Shown here: positions 1-9,450 of the stretch, piece after piece
Numbering within the stretch: position 1 is the first letter of the stretch
Layout of the letters: every line of letters starts with the position of its first letter
Notes under the pieces: generated by a model
The model's database searches: none
Told to the model about the DNA's origin: nothing
The model's input: the letters and a program-made list of their open reading frames with translations, nothing else
Translations under genes and position numbers: made by a program
Source: Ostrinia nubilalis
Lineage: Eukaryota > Arthropoda > Insecta > Lepidoptera > Crambidae
NCBI RefSeq assembly: GCF_963855985.1
Contig: NC_087095.1
Location: 9,558,001 to 9,622,000 of the forward strand
Direction: 5' to 3'
DNA: 64,000 nt

Positions 1-1275
1 GACTTGGCGGTTGCACTACCGTGCCCCCAAATATTTTAGTTTTTCCTTGATTCATACACCAAACACTACTTATATTCCAAATTTGAAGCTTCTAGGTCTG
101 CTAGAAGTGCCTTAGAGTTTTGATGATCGGTGAGTCAGTGAGTGACAAAATTAAGTAACTTTGACCCGTTATAATTCTTAAACTACTGGTTCAAATTGAA
201 TGAAATTTTAAATATACCGTGTCTTTACAATGCCTGCATAGCTAATGAAAATTCAGCCTTCTAGTTTTATCCACAACGAAGTTACAGGCAGTCGAAAATG
301 GCCTGAATTGCTTCGAGAAAAGGATGGTACGGCCGTGCCGCTTTTTTGCTCGACTTGGTGGGGGCACTGCCGTGCCCCCAGATATAATTTTTTGTAGAAA
401 AAAAATGATTTTATTTGGGCAAAATGATATTAATCTGAAAATTTTCCACGGTTCAAAAAAGGCTATAATCTTTGTAATAGTAGGTGCTCAAAAACTGTAC
501 GTTGGTCGCTTGCGTCGCGTTTTTGCGGCACCTGTATCAATCAACGTCTCGCGCGCAGAGCGGGGATTATGGAAAAACTACTGATGCATTTTTAGCTCGA
601 CTCTGCACCGGAAAAGAAGTTACAAAGTTCTTACGTTAGTTCTCAACGATACTTGTATTGTACTTAAAACTATTGGATGCCTAAAAATTGTTATTTTATT
701 AGTTGAAATAAGTATTGGCCTCTACAAATTATTGACATCATGACCTTTGTAGGTCATACCGAGTGAAGACGTTTTATTTGGTCACTCATCAAGTCATCAC
801 ACATGATGACACATTGTTAATTGAATTTAGTAGTAATTGCATTATTGTTTTACTCATGTATAATTTAATTGAAGTTTAATTTTAGAAACGTTTTAAAATA
901 TTTGTTGTGATGTCCGAAATAATAAACGTCTTGTCAATTATTTCTTTTGAAGTTGCTCTTGCCGCCGAAAGAACTTAGAAATTATTGTTTGTATTCCGCC
1001 GGGTTACATGGCCGACAGGCTAACATTAATGTTCGTGTTAGCACATACAATAAAAATCAATCGTCAGTACATATTGAAAATGAAGTGTTGGTAACATATT
1101 TCAGCGGAATAACTTTTCATTGAAAGAACTCGTTTATTTTATTGTTCCACACAAATTGAACATTAGAAATTGGTAGTTTTCGTCGCGTCGACACCAGTCG
1201 GGCGTTTCTTGCCGGCTCGCATCAATCAACGTCGGCGTGCGGCGGGGATATGGAAAAAGTGCATTCTGCATTCGG
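1..1275. repeat. Decayed lepidopteran repeat, several partial copies
   Basis: Several blocks resemble each other. Positions 1-45 and 352-400 share GACTTGG...GCACT(A/G)CCGTGCCCCCA. Positions 530-590 and 1210-1262 share ATCAATCAACGTC...GCGGGGAT(T)ATGGAAAAA. A third, weaker copy of that word lies at 1992-2022. I recognise these words as parts of a dispersed lepidopteran repeat whose next part is the AAATCGGCCAAGTG block interrupted by the retrotransposon at 2033. No open frame here has coding character; the 86-codon frame at 324-584 lies inside the repeat. Positions 600-1170 and 1276-1985 show nothing else recognisable. Confidence 0.55.
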
Positions 1276-1984
1276 TAAGTCTGTGTACTTCTAGGATTAG
1301 CAAGTTACGTTGTTGTTTTGTCTAAGTTTTTGTAAGATTAGAACGTTTTGGTGGAAGGCGTGTAATTTATCGCCCGAGCCTGGAAACTTTCTTTTTGTTA
1401 CAGTTGTAATAATATGACAAAATAGCACTCATGTTAAATACTATGTAAGTGCAGTGGATTGTGAGAGGGTTGGGAATTTTCAGTTTTAAGCATCGTTACA
1501 TTTTCAGCTATGAATTTATGCCGATCATAGTTCTGTTCGTAAAAACATGGTAGAGCCATGAATGGTATCCTACAATCCTGGTCAGATGGCCCGTAGGTAG
1601 GTACAGGGGACGGGTGCTGAAGCTGTAAGATGCTATATGAGGTTGTGTCAAGCCGTGTGTCACCGCCGGTTCTTTGGCATGTAAAGATTACAAGTGACCA
1701 TGAAACTTAAAATTTATTTTACTAACTGCTTTAATTTACAGTTATTATTATACATTAATATTTGTCGAGTAGGCACGAATATGTATAAAGCTTGATTGAG
1801 TAATGGTTACTCGTTAGAAATAACTTGTAAAATGGTATAGATTTTTCACTGTCACAAAATTAAACTGTAATTTACAATCAGCGTAAGTTATAAAGTAGCG
1901 TTTCGTCAGTTTTTCGCCAAACAAATGTAAATTGATCGTTAACTTGGCGTTGACAGCTGTCATGTTTTTGACAGCCGTCTACAT

Positions 1985-2032
1985 AACGTCTGCATCAATC
2001 AGTGTCGCACGGTATGAATAAAATCGGCCAAG
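1985..2032 (+). repeat. Left half of lepidopteran repeat split by the LINE insertion
   Basis: The block runs GCATCAATCAGTGTCGCACGG and then ATGAATAAAATCGGCCAAG, ending exactly where the non-LTR element begins. The repeat resumes at 7603 with GTGTGAGCTA and TTCCGTGCATTT. An uninterrupted relative lies at 40133-40178 (AAAATCGGCCTAGTGTGAG ... GGGTTCCGTATTT). The LINE therefore landed in a pre-existing repeat copy. Confidence 0.65.
2023..2032 (+). repeat. 5' target-site duplication of the non-LTR element
   Basis: ATCGGCCAAG matches 7602-7611 after the poly-A tail. The A residues to its left can extend the match to about 13 bp. Such duplications come from staggered cleavage during target-primed reverse transcription, and this one fixes both ends of the element. 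Confidence 0.85.
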
Positions 2033-2228
2033 GATTCTGCCGTTGATGTTGAAGTGAGCCACATCGCGCGAAATTTATTTTTCTTTTTTCACTTTTATAA
2101 ATAACTTTTCTTTCCTTTTTCTAAGTGTTGTGATATTTGTGGGTGCTGGGTAAGTGTTTAACACTATTTGTTTTGTGATTGTCTATTTCCTTTGTCCCTA
2201 AATCCTATCTCTTCTGAGGGCATCAATT

Positions 2229-3683
2229 ATGGATGTACCCCCAAAACCTCCGGATCCTCCGGACGATGCTACTATGATTTCTCAGCCGGTTTTCTCTGAC
2301 GAGAGCCAACGAAATGTTGAGAAAAGAAAACGTACGCTTCCGTTGGAGCCGACTGGCAAGGAAACCTTAGATAAACGCACTCGGGACTCAGAGGAATCGT
2401 CGACCTCCATTCAATCTATATATACCCACCCCAGTTTCACTGAGGCACGTATGTACACAGCAAACGACAGCGGACCATTTATTGTTCATTGCTCTCGTAC
2501 TGAACCTGACCCTGCCGCGGGTACCACTATCCGCCCTATTAAGTTTGGCCAATTTCTGCACCGAAACTACATTAAAGGCATCGCCAAAGATGGCGTTAGA
2601 AATGTTGGCAGAAATAAAATTGCAGTCGAATTCACCTCTGGAGAAGATGCCAACAATTTTGTTAATTCCCAGGTACTGACAGACAACAAATACAATGCCA
2701 TGATTCCCACATACCATATCACTCGAATGGGTCTAGTCCGTGGTGTCCCGGTAGATTGGACCCTCGATGAGTTTATTAACTCTCTTGAAATCCCAGAGGG
2801 ATTCGGATTTGTTTTAAAAGCCAGGCGTCTTAACAGAAAGGTGTCTAATAATGGGAATATTATTTGGACTCCTACACAAACTGTGGTCCTCACATTTTCT
2901 GGGCAAAAACTTCCAAATAGGATTTACTCATTCCACACCTCTCTGGTGGTGGAAGTATACCAGCTTCCAACAATACAGTGTCATAATTGCTGTAGGTTCG
3001 GACACATAAAAAATCAATGCCGCTCTAAACCCCGTTGTTTCCGTTGCGCTCAAAGCCACTCTGGTGACGCTTGTAATGTCCCTGATGAGAGATCTTCTTG
3101 TCTACTTTGCACGGGGACCCATCTGGCTACAGACAAAAACTGCCCAGAACACATCAGACAGAAAAGAATAAAGCAACTTATGTCTCAAGAAGGTCTTTCA
3201 TATTTAGATGCTTCAGACTTAACTCCTAAAACAAGAAAACCATATAACGATGTTGCAAAAGAAGTTCGTAATTCATTTTTTGCTTCCTTCCCATCACCAC
3301 AATCTCCCCCAAGATCAATCCCCTCCCAACAAACACCAAGTGTATCTAGAAGGATAAATCCACCTACTCCCCGCAGCAGATCCTCTCTGTCCAAAGGATA
3401 TGATAGGCAGGCCCACCAGGCCTTAGTTGCTGATGTCCCTTCTCAGGTGCCTAATGGTTGCGCACTACAAGGTTGTTCCCACTCAGATATATCTGAGAAT
3501 GACCAATTAATAGAAAATTGCCTGTCAATGCTCACGGTAATTCTCTCAAAATTTAGTGACTCACTACCGAACAACGTTGCCTCAAAACTTAATATACTAT
3601 TCAACAAACTACCTAAATCTCTTCGATCCTCAGACGATAAAGATGACGACGGACACTTCTCAGTTTCTTCAATGGAACAGTAA
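2229..3683 (+). CDS. ORF1 gag-like nucleic-acid-binding protein of the non-LTR element
   Basis: A 484-residue protein expected to coat the element RNA and form the ribonucleoprotein needed for retrotransposition. The N-terminal 75 residues are Pro/Ser/charge-rich and probably disordered. A conserved insect I-group ORF1 core follows (GLVRGVPVDWTLDEF at about residue 168, then a TQTVVLTFSG stretch). Three zinc knuckles come next: C251-C254-H259-C264 (classical CCHC), C270-C273-H277-C282 and C291-C294-H298-C305 (variant spacings). The tail is Ser/Pro-rich with basic patches. I chose the ATG at 2229 because it is the first in the frame and follows a leader without a longer overlapping frame. It overlaps the likely ORF2 start by about 41 nt in a different frame. 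The knuckles are directly visible; the packaging role is family knowledge. Confidence 0.9.
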   Translation: MDVPPKPPDPPDDATMISQPVFSDESQRNVEKRKRTLPLEPTGKETLDKRTRDSEESSTSIQSIYTHPSFTEARMYTANDSGPFIVHCSRTEPDPAAGTTIRPIKFGQFLHRNYIKGIAKDGVRNVGRNKIAVEFTSGEDANNFVNSQVLTDNKYNAMIPTYHITRMGLVRGVPVDWTLDEFINSLEIPEGFGFVLKARRLNRKVSNNGNIIWTPTQTVVLTFSGQKLPNRIYSFHTSLVVEVYQLPTIQCHNCCRFGHIKNQCRSKPRCFRCAQSHSGDACNVPDERSSCLLCTGTHLATDKNCPEHIRQKRIKQLMSQEGLSYLDASDLTPKTRKPYNDVAKEVRNSFFASFPSPQSPPRSIPSQQTPSVSRRINPPTPRSRSSLSKGYDRQAHQALVADVPSQVPNGCALQGCSHSDISENDQLIENCLSMLTVILSKFSDSLPNNVASKLNILFNKLPKSLRSSDDKDDDGHFSVSSMEQ

Positions 3684-6600
3684 AAGTGTCCGTCCGAAAA
3701 AATCTGATCTAATTTATTTATTTAACCAGCACTCAGTGGCAGTCGCTGCCATCTCTGAGACATGGCTGAGACCAGGTTCCCTATTCAGGGTTCCAGGATA
3801 TGCCTGCCTTAGAGATGACAGAGATGATAGCTACGGAGGGTGTTGTCTTCTTATCAAGAAAAGCTATTCATACTCTCTTCTCTCCATCCCTTCCCACAGT
3901 CCAGCTTTTAACGCTGTGGCTGCTCGTGTTATGAATATTTCTATTATGTCCATTTATATTCCTCACCCTACCCTTTCTCTTATCCCAGAATTATTGACTA
4001 TTTTTTCCTCACTTCCTCCACCTATCCTTTTGTTAGGAGATTTTAATGCCCATCATATCGCCTGGGGTGCTCACAGCTGTGATTCCTTCTCTGTCCAACT
4101 AATGGATATATTTGAGGATCTCAATTTATGTGTCCTGAACGATGGATCCCCGACAAGACGAGTATATCCTAGTCAAGATCCTAGATCAGCTGTTGACCTC
4201 TCAGTATGCTCCTCTTCCCTTGCATCTCTCTGTTCATGGTGGGTTCTTCCAGAGGCTTATGGTAGTGATCACTTCCCCATTATTATAAAAAAGCCCCAAT
4301 CAGTATTACCTACTCCAGCTCCCCCTCCATTACTTAAATACAAATTACATAATGTAGACTGGTCCAATTATGCATCAGAGGTAGACAGACTCCTATCAAA
4401 CCATATTAGCTCCCCTTCCACCGATGTAAACGAGAAGTGCTCCATATTTGTAGGGTCATTGTTATCTGCTGCGGATTCACAATTCCCTCGTAAAAAGTTC
4501 AATCGTAAAAAGATCGCTCCCCCTCCATGGTGGGACTCGGAATGCTCGGAGATGATTAAACTTCGTAAATCGACAGAAAAAGATTATAATGCCTCTATGA
4601 CCATGGAGAACTTCTTAAAATATAAACAAGTGGAGGCTCGTACTAAGCGTCTCTTATCAAAAAAAAAGAAATGTGGGTGGATTAAATTTTGCGAATCCCT
4701 CACTCCTAGGTCCCCTTCCGCAGCAGTTTGGAAAAATATCCGCCGCTTTCGTGGATCATTTATAGAATCTCCTTCTTCAAACGACCCATCTGTTTGGCTA
4801 AATGACTTTGCAGATGGGCTGACTCCCCCGTTTGTCCCTGCTGAAAATTGTATACCTACCCCTTATCCTAACCTCCAGAGTTCGGATAAATTTGATCAAC
4901 CCTTTTCTTTACCTGAACTAAGATGTGCTCTTTCGGGACTTCGAGATTCCTATCCAGGAGAGGACGGAATCCCCTATTCATTTTTAACTCATCTTGGCCC
5001 AATTGGGGAGAAATTTTATTTAGATATAGCAAATTCTATTTTTATGTCTGGTATAATTCCGGAGTCCTGGAGAACCCAAATAGTTATTCCCATTCTAAAA
5101 CCTGGAAAAGATGCCTCCGTGTCATCTTCATATAGACCAATTGCCCTATCCTCTACTTTATGCAAAGTTCTTGAACATTTATTGAAAAACCGCCTAGAAT
5201 GGATAGTGGAAAATAGAGATATTCTCGCGAATAGTCAGTTCGGCTTCCGTAAATCTAGAGGTACCATGGACAGCCTGAGCATTTTAACGTCAGACATTCG
5301 TATCACCTTTTCGAAAGGGGAGTTCTTAGTTGGCGTCTTTTTGGACATAGCTTCTGCATATGACAATGTTCAACTTCCGGTGCTCAGACAGAAGATGCTT
5401 CGCGTGAGTCTCCCTGTGAGGTTAGTCCATTGTGCAACCAACTTGCTTATGGGCAGATTGCTCAAAATCCGTTCAAATGGCCAACTTTTACCCCCACGAT
5501 ATGTCTGGAAAGGTCTGCCTCAAGGTTCAGTTCTAAGCCCTATTTTATATAGTATTTATACCTACGATCTTGAGGAAAGCGTTTCATGTTTTTCTAATAT
5601 CCTTCAATATGCTGATGACATTTGCCTTTATGCTTCTGGGAAATCAATTGAAGATATTTCATCGCGTTTAAATTCAGCTCTGTATTATTTAAGTATATGG
5701 TTGGACGACCATGGTCTAGCTCTATCAATTCCCAAAAGTAACGTTGTACTATTTTCAAGGAAAAAATATCCCCCCTCTGTCGAAATTTCATGCAATAATC
5801 AGCTCATTCCTGTCGACGAAAAAGTTAAATTCCTTGGAGTTCTTCTTGACTCTAAAATGTCTGGCATACCTCATTTTAATCAAGTCATCCTAAAGTGCGA
5901 GAAGGGTATTAACATTCTTAAATCCCTTTCTGGAGTCTGGTGGGGATCCCATCCTTATTGCCAAAAACTATTATACAATGCAGTAGTTCGTAGCCATCTT
6001 GACTATGGGTCTTTTCTATTAGAACCCTGCAGTAAAGAAGCATTGTCGAAATTAGATAAAATTCAAGCTAAAGGTCTAAGAATTATCTTGGGAGCTATGC
6101 GGTCCTCTCCTAAAAATGCACTACAAGTTGAGAGTGTAGACCCTCCTCTAGATCTTAGACGTCAATATTTGTCTGATAGATTCACATTTAAAGTTAGCCA
6201 ATTTGCCCGTCATCCTCTGATACCCCGACTCCAAGATCTATCTGATTTAATTTCTCTTCCCTCTTGCAAATACTGGTCCCATAAAGAGCCCCCTAGATTA
6301 ATAACTAGTCTTAGAAAACTTTCTTCACTGTCCCACCCCGTAGTTACGTTTCATCAAAATCCTATATTCCAAACTGATTATGATGCTCTGATCTTTCCAC
6401 CCCATGTTCTCTTAGATTTAGGTATCTCAAAAGGTGACCTTGCGGCTGATTCCAAACTTACTGAATGCTTAGCTAGAGATTGGCAACACTGGCTACCTAT
6501 CTACACGGATGCCTCTAAGTCTTCAGAGGATGGAATTGTTGGTAGTGCGGTATGGATTCCTAAATTTAAAATTCTTTTAAGCTATAAGTCTCCAAAAGAA

Positions 6601-7350
6601 TCTTCTGTTTACACAGGTGAATCGCTGGCTATTCTAGAGGCTCTTTCTTATGTTTTCTCCCATAAATTAAATAAGTCTATCATTCTTTCAGACTCAAAGA
6701 GTTGCCTACAGGCCTTATCTAGTAATATCTTCAGAAGTAAGCTAATCTCACCTACCCTGCTGGCTATTAAAAACATTCTCTTTCGTTGTCACAGTGAAGA
6801 CATTCAGGTTGCACTAGGGTGGATTCCAGGTCATAGTGGTATCCGCGGCAATGAACAGGTTGACCTATGGGCAGGAGAAGCTGCACATGCAGGGTCTCCT
6901 CTTAATACGATATATGCTTGTGACACTTTACCCTTAGCACTCAGAGACCTTGTTGACCAATGGCAGATCCTTTTCAACGAATCGTCTAAAACAAAAGGTC
7001 GACACTATGCCAACATCCAACCAATAATTCCCAGAAAACCGTGGTTTTTTAAACAGAAAGGGATAGATAAACGCATAGTGTCAACGATATGCCGTCTTCG
7101 CATTGGTCACGCATGCACTCCAGTTTTCCTCCATAAAATTAATGTGAGAAATAGCCCATTATGCGATTGTGGAGAAGACGAAGGTTCCCCTGAGCATATT
7201 TTCTTTAATTGTAAAAATTATTCTGTTTCTTTATATGATATCCTTCCCCTTAAAACTCCTCGTCCTTTCAACTTCCAATATATATTAACTCAACACTTTT
7301 GTATTAAATATCTAAGTAAATATTGTGCTGTCTTTGACATCAAACTATAA
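3643..7350 (+). CDS. ORF2 polyprotein: endonuclease, reverse transcriptase, RNase H, zinc knuckle
   Basis: A protein of about 1235 residues that nicks genomic DNA and copies the element RNA at the nick. Endonuclease: QWN near the N terminus, E39 (SETWL), D133 (GDFNAHH) and D209-H210 (SDH). Reverse transcriptase: PGEDGI, D568 in FLDIASAYD, GLPQGSVLSP, catalytic YADD with D658-D659, and the VKFLG motif. RNase H: D956 (YTDAS), E993 (TGESLAILEAL), D1017 (SDSKS), H1064 (PGHSG) and D1074. The C-terminal zinc motif is C1174-x-C1176-x8-H1185-x4-C1190. All catalytic residues I checked are present and there is no internal stop. The open frame extends upstream to an ATG at 3556. I prefer 3643 because the endonuclease fold begins a few residues after it. 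Translation of ORF2 after the overlapping ORF1 probably needs reinitiation. Confidence 0.93.
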   Translation: MTTDTSQFLQWNSKSVRPKKSDLIYLFNQHSVAVAAISETWLRPGSLFRVPGYACLRDDRDDSYGGCCLLIKKSYSYSLLSIPSHSPAFNAVAARVMNISIMSIYIPHPTLSLIPELLTIFSSLPPPILLLGDFNAHHIAWGAHSCDSFSVQLMDIFEDLNLCVLNDGSPTRRVYPSQDPRSAVDLSVCSSSLASLCSWWVLPEAYGSDHFPIIIKKPQSVLPTPAPPPLLKYKLHNVDWSNYASEVDRLLSNHISSPSTDVNEKCSIFVGSLLSAADSQFPRKKFNRKKIAPPPWWDSECSEMIKLRKSTEKDYNASMTMENFLKYKQVEARTKRLLSKKKKCGWIKFCESLTPRSPSAAVWKNIRRFRGSFIESPSSNDPSVWLNDFADGLTPPFVPAENCIPTPYPNLQSSDKFDQPFSLPELRCALSGLRDSYPGEDGIPYSFLTHLGPIGEKFYLDIANSIFMSGIIPESWRTQIVIPILKPGKDASVSSSYRPIALSSTLCKVLEHLLKNRLEWIVENRDILANSQFGFRKSRGTMDSLSILTSDIRITFSKGEFLVGVFLDIASAYDNVQLPVLRQKMLRVSLPVRLVHCATNLLMGRLLKIRSNGQLLPPRYVWKGLPQGSVLSPILYSIYTYDLEESVSCFSNILQYADDICLYASGKSIEDISSRLNSALYYLSIWLDDHGLALSIPKSNVVLFSRKKYPPSVEISCNNQLIPVDEKVKFLGVLLDSKMSGIPHFNQVILKCEKGINILKSLSGVWWGSHPYCQKLLYNAVVRSHLDYGSFLLEPCSKEALSKLDKIQAKGLRIILGAMRSSPKNALQVESVDPPLDLRRQYLSDRFTFKVSQFARHPLIPRLQDLSDLISLPSCKYWSHKEPPRLITSLRKLSSLSHPVVTFHQNPIFQTDYDALIFPPHVLLDLGISKGDLAADSKLTECLARDWQHWLPIYTDASKSSEDGIVGSAVWIPKFKILLSYKSPKESSVYTGESLAILEALSYVFSHKLNKSIILSDSKSCLQALSSNIFRSKLISPTLLAIKNILFRCHSEDIQVALGWIPGHSGIRGNEQVDLWAGEAAHAGSPLNTIYACDTLPLALRDLVDQWQILFNESSKTKGRHYANIQPIIPRKPWFFKQKGIDKRIVSTICRLRIGHACTPVFLHKINVRNSPLCDCGEDEGSPEHIFFNCKNYSVSLYDILPLKTPRPFNFQYILTQHFCIKYLSKYCAVFDIKL

Positions 7351-7542
7351 TTATTCTAACTCCTCTTTCCCTATTAACATAATTGTTGTGTCGTTTGACT
7401 GTGATGTTTGTTGTTGTTTTAGGTGGTGGTTTTAAGGTTTAAAAAAAAAGAAAGGGAAAAAATTGCTGCATTACCTATCTAAAATATTACTGAAGCGGAC
7501 TAAAGTATGTGTCTCCTTAAACACTTGACATTGGCAGAATCA

Positions 7543-7562
7543 CCGCGGCAATAAATCCGCGG
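7543..7562 (+). promoter_or_regulatory. 3' hairpin of the LINE with poly-A signal in its loop
   Basis: CCGCGG (7543-7548) and CCGCGG (7557-7562) can pair around the loop CAATAAAT, which contains the poly-A signal AATAAA. The structure ends 8 nt before the poly-A tail. A hairpin at the very 3' end could be the recognition site of the element's own reverse transcriptase, as known for some LINEs. That role is inferred. Confidence 0.5.
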
Positions 7563-7569
7563 GATAGTC

Positions 7570-7602
<33 letters not shown>

Positions 7603-7604
<2 letters not shown>

Positions 7605-7660
7605 GGCCAAGTGTGAGCTAGTACATTGTTCCGTGCATTTCTGAATAATAAACAATTATA
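7603..7660 (+). repeat. Right half of the split lepidopteran repeat
   Basis: The sequence continues the repeat interrupted at 2032: GGCCAAGTGTGAGCTA followed by GTTCCGTGCATTT. It aligns with 40136-40178. Confidence 0.6.
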
Positions 7661-8430
7661 AATAAACCTAGTATGTACGTACATTACCAAAGACAAAACT
7701 TTATAATTAATTCCTTTTTTTGGTTCAATTGCTTGACTGACTAATAGACATCCAAAAATCTGTTTTCACCAACTACGGAATCCTAAAAGTCTGAGAAGAA
7801 TAGCCACTATTGAAGGTAAGTTAAATATTCGTTGACGAGTCAAGAATAGATGACATAATAGTACAAAGATAAAAATAATTATGAAATCAGTCAATTACTT
7901 AGTTCCTTATAATCTTGTCTAAAACAGCAATTAAGACATCAGTTGATTCGAAACATTTCATTTTGTAGACGTATTTTAAGCACACTGAAAGGCACCTATA
8001 AAATCTAAAAATGAAACATTGTATAGTAAACATCCTGCTTATGTCTTGTAATACAATTTATTATTCGTATATCTATAACAATTTATAGCGTACAGGTACT
8101 TTCCAGCCGCGTGACAAATGCGCATCCTGCTCCGATGACTGTGCCTTACATAAGGACTGATGTCACTAACGCACGTATGAAAATTGCCTATATAATTTTA
8201 AGAGTTATAGTTCAATAGAATACAGGCGTGAACATAAAGTTTTATTATAAACACGTGTAACGTAAGTACGTGACGCAACGCTTATGTGGACAGCTGACCG
8301 CTTATATTGTAAGAAAGAAGTCGTCATTTGGAATAAGTGCATTTGAAAAAATGCAACGATTATTATAGTCACTAAGGGTTGGACGTTAGATTATTATAAT
8401 AAATAAACACCTTTGTGGTTCAGCGCCTTT
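7661..8430. other. Unassigned AT-rich DNA
   Basis: No open frame of note, no clear repeat and no RNA gene seen. A short GC-richer patch (8106-8185) has no recognisable motif. Confidence 0.5.
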
Positions 8431-8520
8431 GAGCCTCTATAGTCTAGTGGTAAAGAGTTATACTTTCTGAACTACAAGGATAGGAGAGCTAAGTTTGATT
8501 CCCAGATGAGAATCCCAGTG
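8431..8520 (+). repeat. Decayed tRNA-derived SINE head
   Basis: TCTATAGTCTAGTGGTAAAG resembles an RNA polymerase III A box region. AGTTTGATTCCCAG, about 45 nt downstream, resembles a B box. The block does not fold into a convincing cloverleaf, so I call it a tRNA-derived repeat rather than a tRNA gene. A related unit lies at 27172-27246. Confidence 0.5.
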
Positions 8521-9120
8521 GAAAATCACTTTATGTATTTTTTCAGTACCTTAAAGGAAGAAGAAGAAAAAGTAACTATCGGAAAGTTCTTTGGAAATTC
8601 CATACTTTGTAATAAGTAGCAGCTTTAGACATGACCTGATATTTACCGACAAGGCTGCGAGACGACAAGGTCCATTGATGTCTACATGTCTAATACTGTA
8701 AATTCAATTTGTTTCTACTTTCGGTGATGTTTTAATGATTAAGAGCGTAAAATTTTACATAAATCAGTTTTTTCACGCAAAAAGCATAAAAATATTATAA
8801 ATTATACTAAAAATAACTACAAGTTGCACAATGTTGCAGAAATGCATAATAATTTCAAAGTATATAAATGCTTACATTGTTTCTGTAAGGCGAGTTATGT
8901 AACGACGCATTTTATGTCTAACGATACATTCTATTGCATTTCAAAGGCAATGCTCTCATAAAACTACTGCATATCAAGCTGAAGGACAGCACGCTTTTAG
9001 CTATTTAAACATTACCTTCTGAAAGGTAAGCTTGGTAAGCTACAAGAACTAACGTAACCGCAACTTGCGAGCTTATCTTTCTAAGCTGACATCGGAGCGT
9101 TATCCTTTGATGAAAGCATC
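8521..9120. other. Unassigned DNA
   Basis: Apart from a short GAA-rich microsatellite at 8548-8566, nothing recognisable is seen. Confidence 0.5.
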
Positions 9121-9179
9121 TTACAGTCAGCTGCTATTCCCGTAGGATCTCGCTGGATTAATTTGGCCGTGGCAGTCGC

Positions 9180-9265
9180 GGCGCCAATGTAGACGTCTAG
9201 ATGGCGCCACAGAGCACCTCAGCGCGTTTTTATACCGCTGCCCAACTTCCGACCCGCCCCTGGGT
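9180..9265 (-). promoter_or_regulatory. Candidate TATA promoter on the minus strand
   Basis: On the minus strand a GGGGCGGG box (around 9255-9262) precedes GGTATAAAAACGCG (TATA at 9227-9234). A start would be expected near 9200-9205. The block is clearly GC-richer than its surroundings. About 160 nt further along the minus strand lies CAGAAGGTAATG, a possible splice donor. No coding frame follows, so any transcript would begin with a noncoding exon. This is motif evidence only. Confidence 0.25.
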
Positions 9266-9398
9266 GTACTGGGAGCGAAATGTACAATATTTGCTTTCTA
9301 TAAATTCTTGTAATTTATTATTTGACACAGCTAAAAGGATCAGGGCGTAAAAATAAAAAGATTAGACTTGTGAAATTAAAAAAATTTAAAGTTAGCGA

Positions 9399-9450
9399 TT
9401 TTTAACCGACTTCAAAAAAGGAGGAGGTTCTATGTTTGGCTGTATGTATG
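9399..9450 (+). repeat. Lepidopteran dispersed repeat fragment (ACCGACTTC type)
   Basis: TTTAACCGACTTCAAAAAAG followed by GAGGAGGTTCTATGTTTGG and a TGTATGTATGTT run is the common end of a dispersed lepidopteran repeat that I recognise from many moth sequences. The rest of the element is not apparent here. Confidence 0.6.

Larger units (their letters stand above)
2033..7602 (+). mobile_element. Full-length I-group non-LTR retrotransposon
   Basis: A 5.57-kb element comprises a 5' leader of about 196 nt, ORF1 (2229-3683), ORF2 (3643-7350), a 3' UTR of about 220 nt and a pure poly-A tail (7571-7602). ATCGGCCAAG occurs just before the element (2023-2032) and again directly after the tail (7602-7611). 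This is a target-site duplication of 10 bp, or up to about 13 bp because the adjoining A residues are ambiguous. An apurinic-type endonuclease, reverse transcriptase and RNase H in one ORF place it in the I group (I/Nimb-like); jockey and CR1 elements normally lack RNase H. Both ORFs are uninterrupted and the 5' end is not truncated, so this is a young, possibly competent copy. Exact clade assignment needs a tree of the RT domain. Confidence 0.93.
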
